NCBI RefSeq assembly: GCF_900176135.1
Contig: NZ_FWWW01000057.1
Span: forward strand, 1 to 64,000
DNA: 64,000 nucleotides
Direction of reading: 5' to 3'
DNA from: Hymenobacter roseosalivarius DSM 11622
GTDB lineage: Bacteria > Bacteroidota > Bacteroidia > Cytophagales > Hymenobacteraceae
A program made the position numbers and the translations under genes. The notes beneath the pieces are model-generated. The model was given only the letters and a program-made list of their open reading frames with translations, was not told the origin of the DNA and searched no databases. Positions 1 through 8,511 of this stretch are shown one piece after another (positions within the stretch are counted from its first letter, which is position 1; every line of letters begins with the position of its first letter).

Positions 1-2794
1 CACGCCGACAGCCCAAGCCTCCCACATCCGGGCCGGCGATATACAGGCCAAGTCAGATACTACGTTGCCTGTCAGCGCTCGTAACCCACGGCGCATCTTT
101 TTCAAGATGGTGCTCTTCACCGATAATGCGACTTCCAGCGTTGATGAAGATAAAGTAGCTATATTTTTTGGAGATGGCAGTTGTACAGGACCGCGTGAAA
201 TACCTCGTACTACGCTGCGTCAGGTATCGCCTGGCACCCAGATAAATGTCTATTACTTTGAGCATACGTATAACGCGCCGGGCAGCTATCTGGTTAGCTA
301 CATTGGAGAATTGCGCAATGCGGGAGTACGCAACATGTCGGACTCCAATACGCAAACCTTCTATATATCAACCCGCGTTACGATTGCCCCGGAGCTAAAT
401 ATAAACAGGTCGCCGGTACTCAATGCGCCGGCTTATGATAAGGCCGGAGCCAATCAAGTATGGCTGCATAACCCTGCTGCCTTTGATGCCGACGGCGACT
501 CTCTGGTATTTGAGCTGCGCCCAAGCCGGCAAGTTGCTAACGGCGTAGAAGGATCGATTAATATAGATAAATGTCGGCCTAATCCAGTTGAAACCACTAA
601 TTATCGGTTTCCTAACCTAACGGAGCCGCGTGGGGTGCAGGTGCCCTACTTGAATGCGCCGGGTGGTGGACTGTCAACCTTTACGCAAGATCGGCAGACG
701 GGGCAGATCGTGTGGAATGCGCCCAACGTAGCGGGCATCTATAATTTTGCCTTCGCGGTCATGGAGTATCGACGCAGTGGGACAGGTCCGGCCCGCCTGA
801 TAGGGGAGGTGATCCGCGACATGCAGATTCTGGTAGAGCCTACCAACAACTTGCGCCCTACTATTACCGTTCCGGCCGACATCTGCGTGGTAGCCGGCAC
901 ACCTATCACCCAAACCATCACGGCTACCGATCCGAATAATGATAAAATAACTTTAGCCGCTTTCGGGGGCATTTTCCCGCCGGCCACTTTTGTTCAAAAT
1001 GCGACGGGGCCACCGCTGGCAAGCGGCACTTTCCGCTGGACGCCCCAATGCACGGATGTTGCTTCCGATCCTTACACCGTTCTTTTTAAGGCGGACGACC
1101 AACCACCGTCGGGAACTGTATTAATCGACGAAAAAGCGTGGCGTATCACGGTAGTCGGGCCGCCCCCGCAAAACCTGGGCGTGCGCGGCGAAGGCAATAC
1201 TGCTATCCTGACCTGGGATCGGTATACCTGTACCAATGCCAGCCGGATTTTAATTTATCGGAAAGAAGGGCCATCTACCTTTACTCCTGGCCCTTGCGAA
1301 ACCGGCATTCCGGCCAGCTCTGGTTTTGTGCAGGTTGGGTCAGTGCCAGTCGGGACGGATATTTTCCGCGATGACCGGGGCGGTTTAGGGCTGGAACGGG
1401 GCAAAAACTACTGCTACCGCATCTACGCGGAATTTCCGCGGCCGAAAGGTGGTGCCAGCATTGCCTCCGCGGAGGTATGCCTGAACTTGCAGGGTCGGAG
1501 TGCGGTACTGACCAATGTAACCGTAGATAGGACCGATGCCACAAATGGCGCTATTACGGTGCGCTGGACCAAGCCATTCAGCCAAAGCGGTTTTATCCCG
1601 CCCGTGGGCTACCGTTTGCTGCGTTCGGTAGGCACGGCCACGCCTACGCTGGTGCGCACTACTAATAACCTAGACGAACTATCGTTTGTGGATACCGGCC
1701 TGAATACGCTGGCTAATACCTACACTTACCGACTGGAGTTCTTCAGCAATGCGGTAGCCGGGCCGGGCTCAGCAGTGCTGACGGAAACCTCTACGGCCTC
1801 CAGCGTGCGGCTGGAAGGAACGGCTGATGTTAGCAACCCGAATCTTAACCGCATTACGCTGAACTGGACGTACGCCGTGCCGTGGAATAACGCGCTACGA
1901 CCTACAACTATTTACCGACGCGACCCAGCACCAGGAAGTCAGTTTGTGCAGGTGGGCACCGTGACGGGCACCACCACCGGAGGCACATTTGTCGATCAGG
2001 GTACTACGGCTATCCCCTTGCGCAAAGGGCAGGTGTACTGCTATTATGTGGAAACGAATGGCACGTATAATAACCCTGATATACCTGACCCCTTACTGAA
2101 CCGCAGCCAGGAAAAGTGTATCGCGCTGAATACCGTGCCCTGCCCGCCCGTGCTGACGCTGGTGCCTACCAACTGCGACAGCCTGGCGGCGCTGCCCAAC
2201 TTCCCGGCGCCCAACCAGGTGTATAGCAACAAGCTGCGGTGGACCCTGGGCAACACGCCCGCCGATTGCAGCCGCGAGATTGCATACTATCGAATTCTGT
2301 ATCGGGGGACGCCCGAGGGGCCTTTAGTGGCCATTGACTCCGTGACGCAGCAAAGCTACGTGGATCGGCTGGATCGGGATAGGCCGAACCGACCCGGCAA
2401 GGCCACTTTCGCGGGTTGCTACGCTATTCAGGCCGTTGATGCGGTCGGCAACCGAAGTGTGCTGAGCAACATTGAGTGTAAGGACAACTGTTTGTTCTTT
2501 GTGCTGCCCAACATCTTCACCCCCAATGCCGACCAGCGCAACGACACGTTCCGGCCAAAAGTGGCTAGTCCGATACGGCGCACGCGCTTCCAGGCCTTTA
2601 ACCGCTGGGGCGTTAAGGTGTATGAAAGCGACCAAAACCCGTTAATTGAATGGGAAGGCACCAGCAACGCCACTGAAAGCAAGGGTGGCGTGAAGGTGAC
2701 CGAAGGCGTTTACTACTACATTGCCGAGGTCGAATTCGCCGATTTCAACAGCACGAAGCGTACGTACAAAGGCTGGGTGGAAATCACGCGATAA
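1..2794 (+). CDS. T9SS type B secreted multidomain protein (5' end outside window)
   Basis: Large secreted protein, probably cell-surface or gliding-associated. The frame is already open at the left edge; the residues before position 65 (ASHIRAGDIQAKSD) look like the region just after a signal peptide, so little more than the start and signal is missing. The middle holds repeated Ig/fibronectin-III-like beta domains (for example the TILTWDRYTC and ITVRWTKPF stretches). The last ~95 residues form the gliding-motility C-terminal (CHU_C) domain: FTPNADQRNDTF, FNRWGVKVYES, then YKGWVEI, which is the type B sorting signal of the type IX secretion system. Substrate or ligand is unknown. A factor-independent terminator follows. 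Confidence 0.88.
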   Translation, partial: TPTAQASHIRAGDIQAKSDTTLPVSARNPRRIFFKMVLFTDNATSSVDEDKVAIFFGDGSCTGPREIPRTTLRQVSPGTQINVYYFEHTYNAPGSYLVSYIGELRNAGVRNMSDSNTQTFYISTRVTIAPELNINRSPVLNAPAYDKAGANQVWLHNPAAFDADGDSLVFELRPSRQVANGVEGSINIDKCRPNPVETTNYRFPNLTEPRGVQVPYLNAPGGGLSTFTQDRQTGQIVWNAPNVAGIYNFAFAVMEYRRSGTGPARLIGEVIRDMQILVEPTNNLRPTITVPADICVVAGTPITQTITATDPNNDKITLAAFGGIFPPATFVQNATGPPLASGTFRWTPQCTDVASDPYTVLFKADDQPPSGTVLIDEKAWRITVVGPPPQNLGVRGEGNTAILTWDRYTCTNASRILIYRKEGPSTFTPGPCETGIPASSGFVQVGSVPVGTDIFRDDRGGLGLERGKNYCYRIYAEFPRPKGGASIASAEVCLNLQGRSAVLTNVTVDRTDATNGAITVRWTKPFSQSGFIPPVGYRLLRSVGTATPTLVRTTNNLDELSFVDTGLNTLANTYTYRLEFFSNAVAGPGSAVLTETSTASSVRLEGTADVSNPNLNRITLNWTYAVPWNNALRPTTIYRRDPAPGSQFVQVGTVTGTTTGGTFVDQGTTAIPLRKGQVYCYYVETNGTYNNPDIPDPLLNRSQEKCIALNTVPCPPVLTLVPTNCDSLAALPNFPAPNQVYSNKLRWTLGNTPADCSREIAYYRILYRGTPEGPLVAIDSVTQQSYVDRLDRDRPNRPGKATFAGCYAIQAVDAVGNRSVLSNIECKDNCLFFVLPNIFTPNADQRNDTFRPKVASPIRRTRFQAFNRWGVKVYESDQNPLIEWEGTSNATESKGGVKVTEGVYYYIAEVEFADFNSTKRTYKGWVEITR

Positions 2795-2827
2795 CTTATT
2801 CATCTTTAGGTAATAGGCGAAAGAAAA

Positions 2828-2861
2828 GGGCGGACCACATGGCTCGCCCTGCTCTTTTTTG
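2828..2861 (+). terminator. Terminator after the T9SS type B gene
   Basis: AGGGCG (2828-2833) pairs with CGCCCT (2846-2851) and is followed by a T run. It lies 34 bases after the stop codon. Confidence 0.55.
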
Positions 2862-3013
2862 GTCCGGGGTAAAATAGAGCGGTCGGGGGCTTTTTTGGGC
2901 TTACCAGTCAATTTGTGCAGCTTGCACGCCTGTTTTAATGGGGAAAAAGCTCCCCACAAGCAGATACTCACGAAATCCGTGTAACCCAAAAAATCCGTTC
3001 AAGTCCGCGATTT

Positions 3014-3898
3014 ATGAAAGCAGTAGTTTTTCCCGGCCAGGGCAGTCAGTTTAGCGGTATGGGCCGCGACCTGTACGAGCAGCAGCCTACCGCCCGCCAG
3101 TTGTTCGACCAAGCTAACGACATCCTGGGCTTTCGCCTCACGGATATCATGTTCACCGGCTCCGACGAAGACCTGCGCCAAACCAACGTAACCCAGCCGG
3201 CCATCTTTCTGCACTCGGTAGCTCTGGCCGTCAGTTTCCCGGACCTGGTTCCCGGCATGGTGGCTGGTCATTCGCTAGGTGAGTTTTCGGCTTTGGTGGC
3301 GGCCAAAGTCCTGAAGTTTGAAGATGCCCTTCAACTGGTTGCCCAACGGGCGAAGGCCATGCAAGCTGCCTGTGAAGAGCAGCCCGGCACGATGGCCGCG
3401 ATTCTGGGTCTGGATGATGAGGTAGTGGTGCGTATTTGTCAGGAGATCAGCCAGAACGGTGATACAGTGGTAGCCGCCAACTTCAACTGCCCCGGTCAGC
3501 TAGTTATTTCGGGTACCCAGCAGGGGATTGCAATTGCCTGCGAGCAGATGAAAGCCGCTGGTGCCAAGCGTGCGCTGCCCCTGAGTGTCGGGGGGGCTTT
3601 TCACTCGCCGCTTATGCAATCAGCGGAGGCGGCCTTGGCCCGCGCCATCGAAACGACACCTTTCGCGGCTGGTATTTGCCCGGTGTACCAGAACGTAGAC
3701 GCCGCTCCGCACCGCGACCCCTACGAAATCCGCGAAAACCTCGTGCGCCAGCTAACCGCTCCCGTGCGTTGGACCCAGCTTATTCAGCAGATGGCTCAAG
3801 ACGGCGCCACGGAGTTCGTGGAGTGCGGACCGGGCAAGGTATTGCAGGGCTTAGTGAAGAAAATTGCCCCCCAGGTGGCGGCAAGCTCGGCTGTTTAG
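3014..3898 (+). CDS. fabD: Malonyl-CoA:ACP transacylase FabD
   Basis: Transfers malonyl from CoA to acyl carrier protein to supply fatty-acid elongation in the cytoplasm. 294 residues, the usual length. It shows the N-terminal FPGQGSQ motif, the nucleophile elbow GHSLGE with Ser87, and the later GGAFHSPLM segment carrying the catalytic His. The ATG at 3014 gives the canonical start (MKAVVFPGQG). Two copies of the GCCCCCC core lie inside the gene, at 3590-3597 (coding VGGAF) and 3866-3872 (coding IAPQV). It stands alone and faces the membrane-protein gene at 3974, with a long hairpin between. Confidence 0.95.
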   Translation: MKAVVFPGQGSQFSGMGRDLYEQQPTARQLFDQANDILGFRLTDIMFTGSDEDLRQTNVTQPAIFLHSVALAVSFPDLVPGMVAGHSLGEFSALVAAKVLKFEDALQLVAQRAKAMQAACEEQPGTMAAILGLDDEVVVRICQEISQNGDTVVAANFNCPGQLVISGTQQGIAIACEQMKAAGAKRALPLSVGGAFHSPLMQSAEAALARAIETTPFAAGICPVYQNVDAAPHRDPYEIRENLVRQLTAPVRWTQLIQQMAQDGATEFVECGPGKVLQGLVKKIAPQVAASSAV

Positions 3899-3971
3899 AA
3901 AGTAAGCTCATTCCCAATGGAAACGGCCAGTTATGATAACCGGCCGTTTCCATTGGGAATGAGCTTACTTT
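3899..3971. repeat. 30-bp perfect inverted repeat between convergent genes
   Basis: Arms 3899-3928 and 3942-3971 are perfect complements; the 13-base loop contains a further GTTAT/ATAAC pairing. It starts directly after the fabD stop and ends just before the stop of the convergent gene, so a bidirectional transcription stop is likely even though the T tails are poor. Confidence 0.7.
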
Positions 3972-3973
3972 AT

Positions 3974-4618
3974 TTAGCTGATTAGCATGCTTATAATCAC
4001 GCCGAATATGGCAATGTAACTAAGTGTGTAAATCAAGATAGGCAGGTAGAAAAACCATATTCGGGCTTTCTTAGGGTCAGCATCTGTGACTGCTAAAACA
4101 CCCTGGTAACTAACATATACCGAATAATATACGGCTGTGAGGATGGCCACAAAGGTTGCTAAGCTCACAACAGTAGTATCAGCGTCTGGTTCATAAGGGC
4201 GCTTCTGAATACAAGTCTCAATCAATGCCGAAAGTATAATGACACTGCTGGAGATAATGCCTGAGTAAAGATATAAGTAGCGGGATTTGGTGAAATCTGA
4301 GCTTCCGTTAGCCCACTTAAGGCGAACATTATAAAACCAGCCCCCAATTAGATACACAATATAGCCACCAATAATATCGATGCTGGATATAAGCCAGAAG
4401 CCGCTCCAGTAATTAAGAAAGTCTATCTGATCCAGTTTCCCTTGTAGATCATATTTCACTAGGCGCTGGTCTACTTTATCTATTCCATACCCCAAGCCAA
4501 AAACAAGGAATACCCAGGCTGGGGCATCTTGCTGACCGTACGTAGAACGGAAAAAAGCGGCAGGATTTAACACAAGATCAGTTATCGACCCTTTTGATAA
4601 AGTAGAATCTGGGTGCAT
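3974..4618 (-). CDS. Hypothetical multi-pass membrane protein
   Basis: Unrecognised inner-membrane protein of 214 residues with about five hydrophobic helices (AWVFLVFGLGYGI, WLISSIDIIGGYIVYLIGGW, LYSGIISSSVIILSAL, LATFVAILTAVYYSVYV, YLPILIYTLSYIAIFGV). Its overall shape recalls the Yip1/YIF1-type bacterial membrane family, but I cannot confirm this. The ATG at 4618 (MHPDSTLSKG) is preferred; a GTG at 4651 would add 11 hydrophobic residues. It lies downstream of folK on the same strand with a short gap and may be co-transcribed. Base composition is lower in GC than its neighbours. Confidence 0.7.
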   Translation of the reverse strand: MHPDSTLSKGSITDLVLNPAAFFRSTYGQQDAPAWVFLVFGLGYGIDKVDQRLVKYDLQGKLDQIDFLNYWSGFWLISSIDIIGGYIVYLIGGWFYNVRLKWANGSSDFTKSRYLYLYSGIISSSVIILSALIETCIQKRPYEPDADTTVVSLATFVAILTAVYYSVYVSYQGVLAVTDADPKKARIWFFYLPILIYTLSYIAIFGVIISMLIS

Positions 4619-4666
4619 TGCGAGAAGTATAATGAGCAGTAGCAGCAACACATAAACGTGCCAGCT

Positions 4667-5173
4667 TTACCCATTAAGTACCGCCTGCACATCCAAAGTA
4701 TCGGGGCAAGCTGCCAACAATTCCGCTACCGTTTGACCGAGTACCGGATGTACTTCCGCTGCCGCGATTTCAGCCAGCGGCACCAGCGCGAAGCGTCGCT
4801 CCGGCAGGCGCGGGTGCGGCACCGCTAATCGGGGCGAATCCAGCACCAGCGCATCATACAGGAGAATATCGACATCCAAGGTGCGGGCATCCCAGCGCAC
4901 GCGCCGCTCCCGCCCGGATAGCTGCTCCACGCGAAGGCAAACATCCAAGAGCACTTCGGGGGGCAAATCCGTGTGCAGCCGCACTGCCTGATTCAGAAAA
5001 GCTGGCTGCTCGGATAAGCCCCAGGGTGCCGTTTCGTACAGAGATGACGCGGCAACGACGGTACCCGCCAGCTCGCCGAGCTGTCGCACGGCAGTGCGCA
5101 GAGTGGCGGCCCGGTCGCCGAGGTTGCTGCCGAGCAGGAGGTAAGCCGTGTGGGTAGTCAAGGTGCTGGCCAA
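4667..5173 (-). CDS. folK: 6-hydroxymethyl-7,8-dihydropterin pyrophosphokinase FolK
   Basis: Transfers pyrophosphate from ATP to 6-hydroxymethyl-7,8-dihydropterin in folate synthesis. About 168 residues, as usual. Motifs: LLLGSNLGDR at the N-terminus, LYETAPWG, and the signature RVRWDARTLDVDILLYD followed by VPHPRLPERRFALVPLAE. No ATG precedes the conserved start; TTG at 5173, one base after the TAG of the hydrolase gene, is the most likely initiator, and this tight spacing implies translational coupling. A GCCCCCC-core copy on the coding strand (4958-4964) encodes the DLPPEV turn. Confidence 0.92.
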   Translation of the reverse strand: MASTLTTHTAYLLLGSNLGDRAATLRTAVRQLGELAGTVVAASSLYETAPWGLSEQPAFLNQAVRLHTDLPPEVLLDVCLRVEQLSGRERRVRWDARTLDVDILLYDALVLDSPRLAVPHPRLPERRFALVPLAEIAAAEVHPVLGQTVAELLAACPDTLDVQAVLNG

Positions 5174-5174
5174 G

Positions 5175-6050
5175 CTATTCGATGCCTTTGAAAAAGGCTA
5201 TCGTACGGTCAGCTACTTCCTGGGCTAGAGTGGGCAGCTGGTCTTCCTTCCAGGGATGCTTGCCGCCAAACATATGTCCCGCGCCGGGCAGAATCACTAG
5301 CTCGGCGTCGGGTTTCCAGCTTTTCAGGTCGTGGGCCATGCTCACGGGCAGGGTTTCGTCCTCGTCGCCGTGTAGAATAAGCAGAGGCTGCCGCAGCTTT
5401 TCGCGCACGTTCGTCGGAATATCCAGGCGGTCTTTATTGGCTTTAAAATCCTCTGCCAATTGATAATAGAGTGGCATTCGCTGGCCGGTGCGGGTATTAT
5501 CGATGTACTGTACGCCCTCTGCCTGCCAGCGCTGCATTACCTCCGCCGACCAGCGCTGATCAATATCGCTGATGGGTGCCCAGGCGGCCACGGCCCGCAC
5601 GCGCGCATCTTCGGCCGCCTTGAGCATCGCCAGTCCGCCACCGCGGCTGTGGCCTACCAGAAACAGACGGCTCAAATCCATTTCGGCGGGCGGAATAGCT
5701 GCTTTGCCGGGCCAGTAAAGGCTGTCGAGCAGAGCGCCCAGGTCGTCCAGCTCCAGGCTGAAGTTGTTATTGCCGAAGGCTTCCATGTCTTCCAGGTCGC
5801 CGGTGCCGCCGGGCACAATACCGTTGTGCGAGAGGTTGAGCTTGACAAACACAAAACCCTGGCGCGCAACGTAATCGGCCAACACATTAAAATGGCCCCA
5901 GTCTTTAAAGCCTTTAAAGCCGTGCACAAATATGATTACCGGCTTGGCCTGGCCATCGGGCAGAAAGTGGGCGTCGGCGGCAAAGGGCCGGGTATGGCGG
6001 GCGCAGGTTAATAAGAACTCAACGGCGGTAGGAGAGAGGCTGGGGGGCAT
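5175..6050 (-). CDS. Alpha/beta hydrolase (dienelactone-hydrolase/BAAT-like)
   Basis: Cytoplasmic serine hydrolase of unknown substrate, 291 residues. The oxyanion strand VIIFVHGFKGFKDWG, nucleophile elbow VGHSRGGG, acid in ILHGDEDETLPV and His in PGAGHMFGG are all present, so the triad is complete. ATG at 6050 is preferred over an upstream TTG because the longer form adds only a leucine-rich tail. The start itself carries the recurrent motif: its first codons ATG CCC CCC AGC are one copy of GCCCCCCAG. It is coupled to folK downstream. Confidence 0.85.
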   Translation of the reverse strand: MPPSLSPTAVEFLLTCARHTRPFAADAHFLPDGQAKPVIIFVHGFKGFKDWGHFNVLADYVARQGFVFVKLNLSHNGIVPGGTGDLEDMEAFGNNNFSLELDDLGALLDSLYWPGKAAIPPAEMDLSRLFLVGHSRGGGLAMLKAAEDARVRAVAAWAPISDIDQRWSAEVMQRWQAEGVQYIDNTRTGQRMPLYYQLAEDFKANKDRLDIPTNVREKLRQPLLILHGDEDETLPVSMAHDLKSWKPDAELVILPGAGHMFGGKHPWKEDQLPTLAQEVADRTIAFFKGIE

Positions 6051-6199
6051 TTTGGTACCAATTAAGGAGAGTAGCAAAAGTAAGCTACGAAATTTGCCCC
6101 CCACAGAGTTAGGATGAACAAAGCGGAAGGTCAGCGCCGTGCTAGCTGGTTAGGAAACCGGGCGGCGGCCGCGTATCATTGTGGCGCCCAATGCCCCGC

Positions 6200-7180
6200 A
6201 TGAAAGGAACGCTCGACGTGATACAGGCCCCGATAGCGGCCGAAATGGAGGAATTTGAACGCAAATTCCGGGCTTCGATGCAAACTAAGGTGCTCCTGCT
6301 CGATAAGATCATGGGCTACATCATCAAGCGCAAAGGCAAGCAGCTGCGCCCGATGTTCGTGTTCTTTACGGCCAAAATCAGCGGCGGCGACCCGCTGCCC
6401 GAAGCTACTTTTCGGGGTGCGGCCCTCATCGAACTGCTGCACACGGCCACGCTCGTGCACGATGATGTGGTGGATGAGAGCAACTACCGCCGCGGCTTCT
6501 TCTCCATCAATGCGCTCTGGAAAAACAAGATTGCCGTGCTCGTGGGCGACTATCTGCTCTCGCGCGGCTTGCAGCTGGCGCTGGAGCACGACGATTTCGA
6601 TCTGCTCAAAATCGTGAATAATGCCGTGCGGGAGTTGAGTGAGGGCGAGCTTTTGCAAATTGAGAAAGCGCGCCGCCTCGACATTACGGAGGATGTGTAT
6701 TTTGACATCATTCGCCAAAAAACGGCTTCGCTCATCGCTTCCTGCTGTGCCGTAGGGGCCGCCTCGGCCGGGGCCGACAAAGAAACCATTGAGCGCGCCC
6801 GGCTTTTTGGCGAGAAAGTAGGCATGGCTTTTCAAATCAAAGACGACCTGTTCGACTTTGGTACCGATGAAATTGGCAAGCCCGTGGGCATTGATATCAA
6901 AGAGAAAAAGATGACGCTGCCCCTCATTTACTCCTTGCAGCAAGTCGATTGGCTGACCAAGCGCCGCGTTATCTTCAACGTGAAAAACAACGACGGCCGC
7001 AAAGACCGGGTGCAGGCCGTCATCGAGTTCGTGAAGAAAACCGGCGGCCTCGACTACGCTATCCGGGTGATGGAACGCTACCGCGATGAGGCGCTGACCA
7101 TCCTGCGTACCTTCCCCGATTCGCCCTCCCGCGATTCGTTGGAGCAGCTCATTAACTACACGATTGAGCGGGAGAAGTAA
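6200..7180 (+). CDS. Polyprenyl diphosphate synthase (trans-type)
   Basis: Condenses isopentenyl diphosphate units into a long all-trans prenyl diphosphate, most likely the menaquinone side chain. 326 residues from the ATG at 6200 (MKGTLDVIQAP); an ATG at 6191 is possible. The first aspartate-rich region is LVHDDVVDESNYRRG and the second is FQIKDDLFDFG, with GKQLRPMFVFF upstream for isopentenyl diphosphate binding. The pattern is that of the IspB/octaprenyl group; chain length cannot be read from sequence. A motif copy (6096-6102) lies in the upstream gap. Monocistronic. Confidence 0.9.
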   Translation: MKGTLDVIQAPIAAEMEEFERKFRASMQTKVLLLDKIMGYIIKRKGKQLRPMFVFFTAKISGGDPLPEATFRGAALIELLHTATLVHDDVVDESNYRRGFFSINALWKNKIAVLVGDYLLSRGLQLALEHDDFDLLKIVNNAVRELSEGELLQIEKARRLDITEDVYFDIIRQKTASLIASCCAVGAASAGADKETIERARLFGEKVGMAFQIKDDLFDFGTDEIGKPVGIDIKEKKMTLPLIYSLQQVDWLTKRRVIFNVKNNDGRKDRVQAVIEFVKKTGGLDYAIRVMERYRDEALTILRTFPDSPSRDSLEQLINYTIEREK

Positions 7181-7204
7181 GCCTGACTCTTGGGAATTAG
7201 AGAA

Positions 7205-7855
7205 TTAGAGCAGCGTTTTCATAATCGGATCATGAAAGTCGGCGGCGAAATGGAGCACATTATCCAAGACAGCAAACTCCGACTCCTGATGCGTGGTGGT
7301 CAGTACTACGGTTGGCATGCCCGCGTTGCGGGCAGCCTCTACGCCTTTGGGCACGTCTTCGAAGACGATACAGTCGGCGGGCGCAACGTGCAGCGCATCG
7401 GCTGCTTTGAAAAACGTTTCGGGGTGGGGCTTGCTCAGCGTTACATCGTCGGCGCTGACCACAGCTGTGAAATAGTGGCGGATATGCAGGTTATCCAGCA
7501 CAAAGTCAATATTGAAGGGAATGGCCGCCGAGCCGATGGCCATCGGTATATGGCGTCGGTGGGCGTCGGCCAGAAACTCCGCCAAGCCTGGCAATAACCG
7601 TAGATGCGGCCAAAACTCCTGCTGGTAGCGCTTTTCCTTTTCCAGCGCGTAGCGCTGCATTTCTGCCTCCGTAAACCTGTCCGGGCCGAAGAGGCGCACC
7701 AGTACTTCCTGGTTTTTGCCGTACATCTGCGGCTTGACCTCTTCCCAAGTAAAATTGCCCCCCAGGTCATTATTAAGCAGGTATTGCCAGGCGCGGGTGT
7801 GATACTCCATGTCATGGATCATCGTGCCGTTCAGATCGAAAATGAAAGCTTTCAT
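7205..7855 (-). CDS. HAD-family hydrolase, beta-phosphoglucomutase-like
   Basis: Phosphatase or phosphomutase on a small phosphosugar, cytoplasmic, 216 residues. Motif I is FDLNGTMIHD (note Asn in place of the second catalytic Asp normally seen as DxDGT, so general acid function may be altered), motif II IGSAA, motif III Lys in SKPHPETF and motif IV VFEDVPKGVEAA. The ATG at 7855 (MKAFIFDLNGT) is chosen; a GTG at 7873 would start inside the hairpin at 7876-7925's flank. The carboxy terminus nearly meets the convergent prenyl synthase gene. Confidence 0.88.
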   Translation of the reverse strand: MKAFIFDLNGTMIHDMEYHTRAWQYLLNNDLGGNFTWEEVKPQMYGKNQEVLVRLFGPDRFTEAEMQRYALEKEKRYQQEFWPHLRLLPGLAEFLADAHRRHIPMAIGSAAIPFNIDFVLDNLHIRHYFTAVVSADDVTLSKPHPETFFKAADALHVAPADCIVFEDVPKGVEAARNAGMPTVVLTTTHQESEFAVLDNVLHFAADFHDPIMKTLL

Positions 7856-7875
7856 TTGAGGGGTGAGGTCCACTC

Positions 7876-7925
7876 AGCACTACGCCTGCCGGGTGCCTAA
7901 GAAAGCAGCCGGCAGGCGTAGTGCT
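7876..7925. repeat. 17-bp inverted repeat, probable terminator
   Basis: AGCACTACGCCTGCCGG (7876-7892) pairs perfectly with 7909-7925 around a 16-base loop. It sits between two minus-strand genes, downstream of the zinc-ribbon gene, and probably ends its transcript. Confidence 0.6.
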
Positions 7926-7963
7926 CAGAGAAGAGAAAAATCAGAGCTTTTACATAGTAAGGG

Positions 7964-8275
7964 TTACGCTTCCGGCTCGGCTACCTGATAGCTTACGCTG
8001 TCCGGCTTTACTTCCGACACATCAAACTGTACACCTTCGAAGGTGCTGCGCACGGTAAGGGAATGAGTCATGTCGCAGCTGGGGCACTTTATTTCCTCAG
8101 TTTCGAACTGACCGTCGTCTTCCATGGAGTTGGCCAGCAGATCGGGGGCCGGCACCCCAATCAGGTCGGTGAAAACTTCGGTGTTGCAGTGGTTGCACTC
8201 AAATTTGAGGCCTACCGTGCGGCCTTGGAGTTCATCGAGAGGAGCGAGGGTGCCTTGTTTTTGCTGAATCCACAT
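7964..8275 (-). CDS. Small zinc-ribbon protein
   Basis: 103-residue protein of unknown function. Two CxxC pairs are visible, ECNHCNTEV near residue 30 and KCPSCDMTH near residue 65, spaced as in a zinc ribbon. The rest is acidic and polar with no membrane segment, so it is cytoplasmic. The ATG at 8275 (MWIQQKQGTLAP) is the first plausible start; the frame stays open upstream but the extra sequence is not protein-like. A role in RNA or protein binding is possible but not shown. Confidence 0.72.
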   Translation of the reverse strand: MWIQQKQGTLAPLDELQGRTVGLKFECNHCNTEVFTDLIGVPAPDLLANSMEDDGQFETEEIKCPSCDMTHSLTVRSTFEGVQFDVSEVKPDSVSYQVAEPEA

Positions 8276-8511
8276 AGGAAAGTAGGGTTTGGTTTTGGAG
8301 AAAACTAGGGAGCGGCAACGGTAGCGCCACATAATGGGCACTGTTAGGCAGGTGTACGCAGGGCACGGCGTTTTGTGTTGCTCTTCGCCAAAAAGCCCCC
8401 CAGCGCAGCGCGCAAAGCCCGCCACTGAAGTGCGGGAAGATTCAACCCATTTTTCTGCGAGCAGAAAAGCCAGGTAGGCCGTACTTTGAAGTTTATTTAA
8501 CCAGCTTGTGT

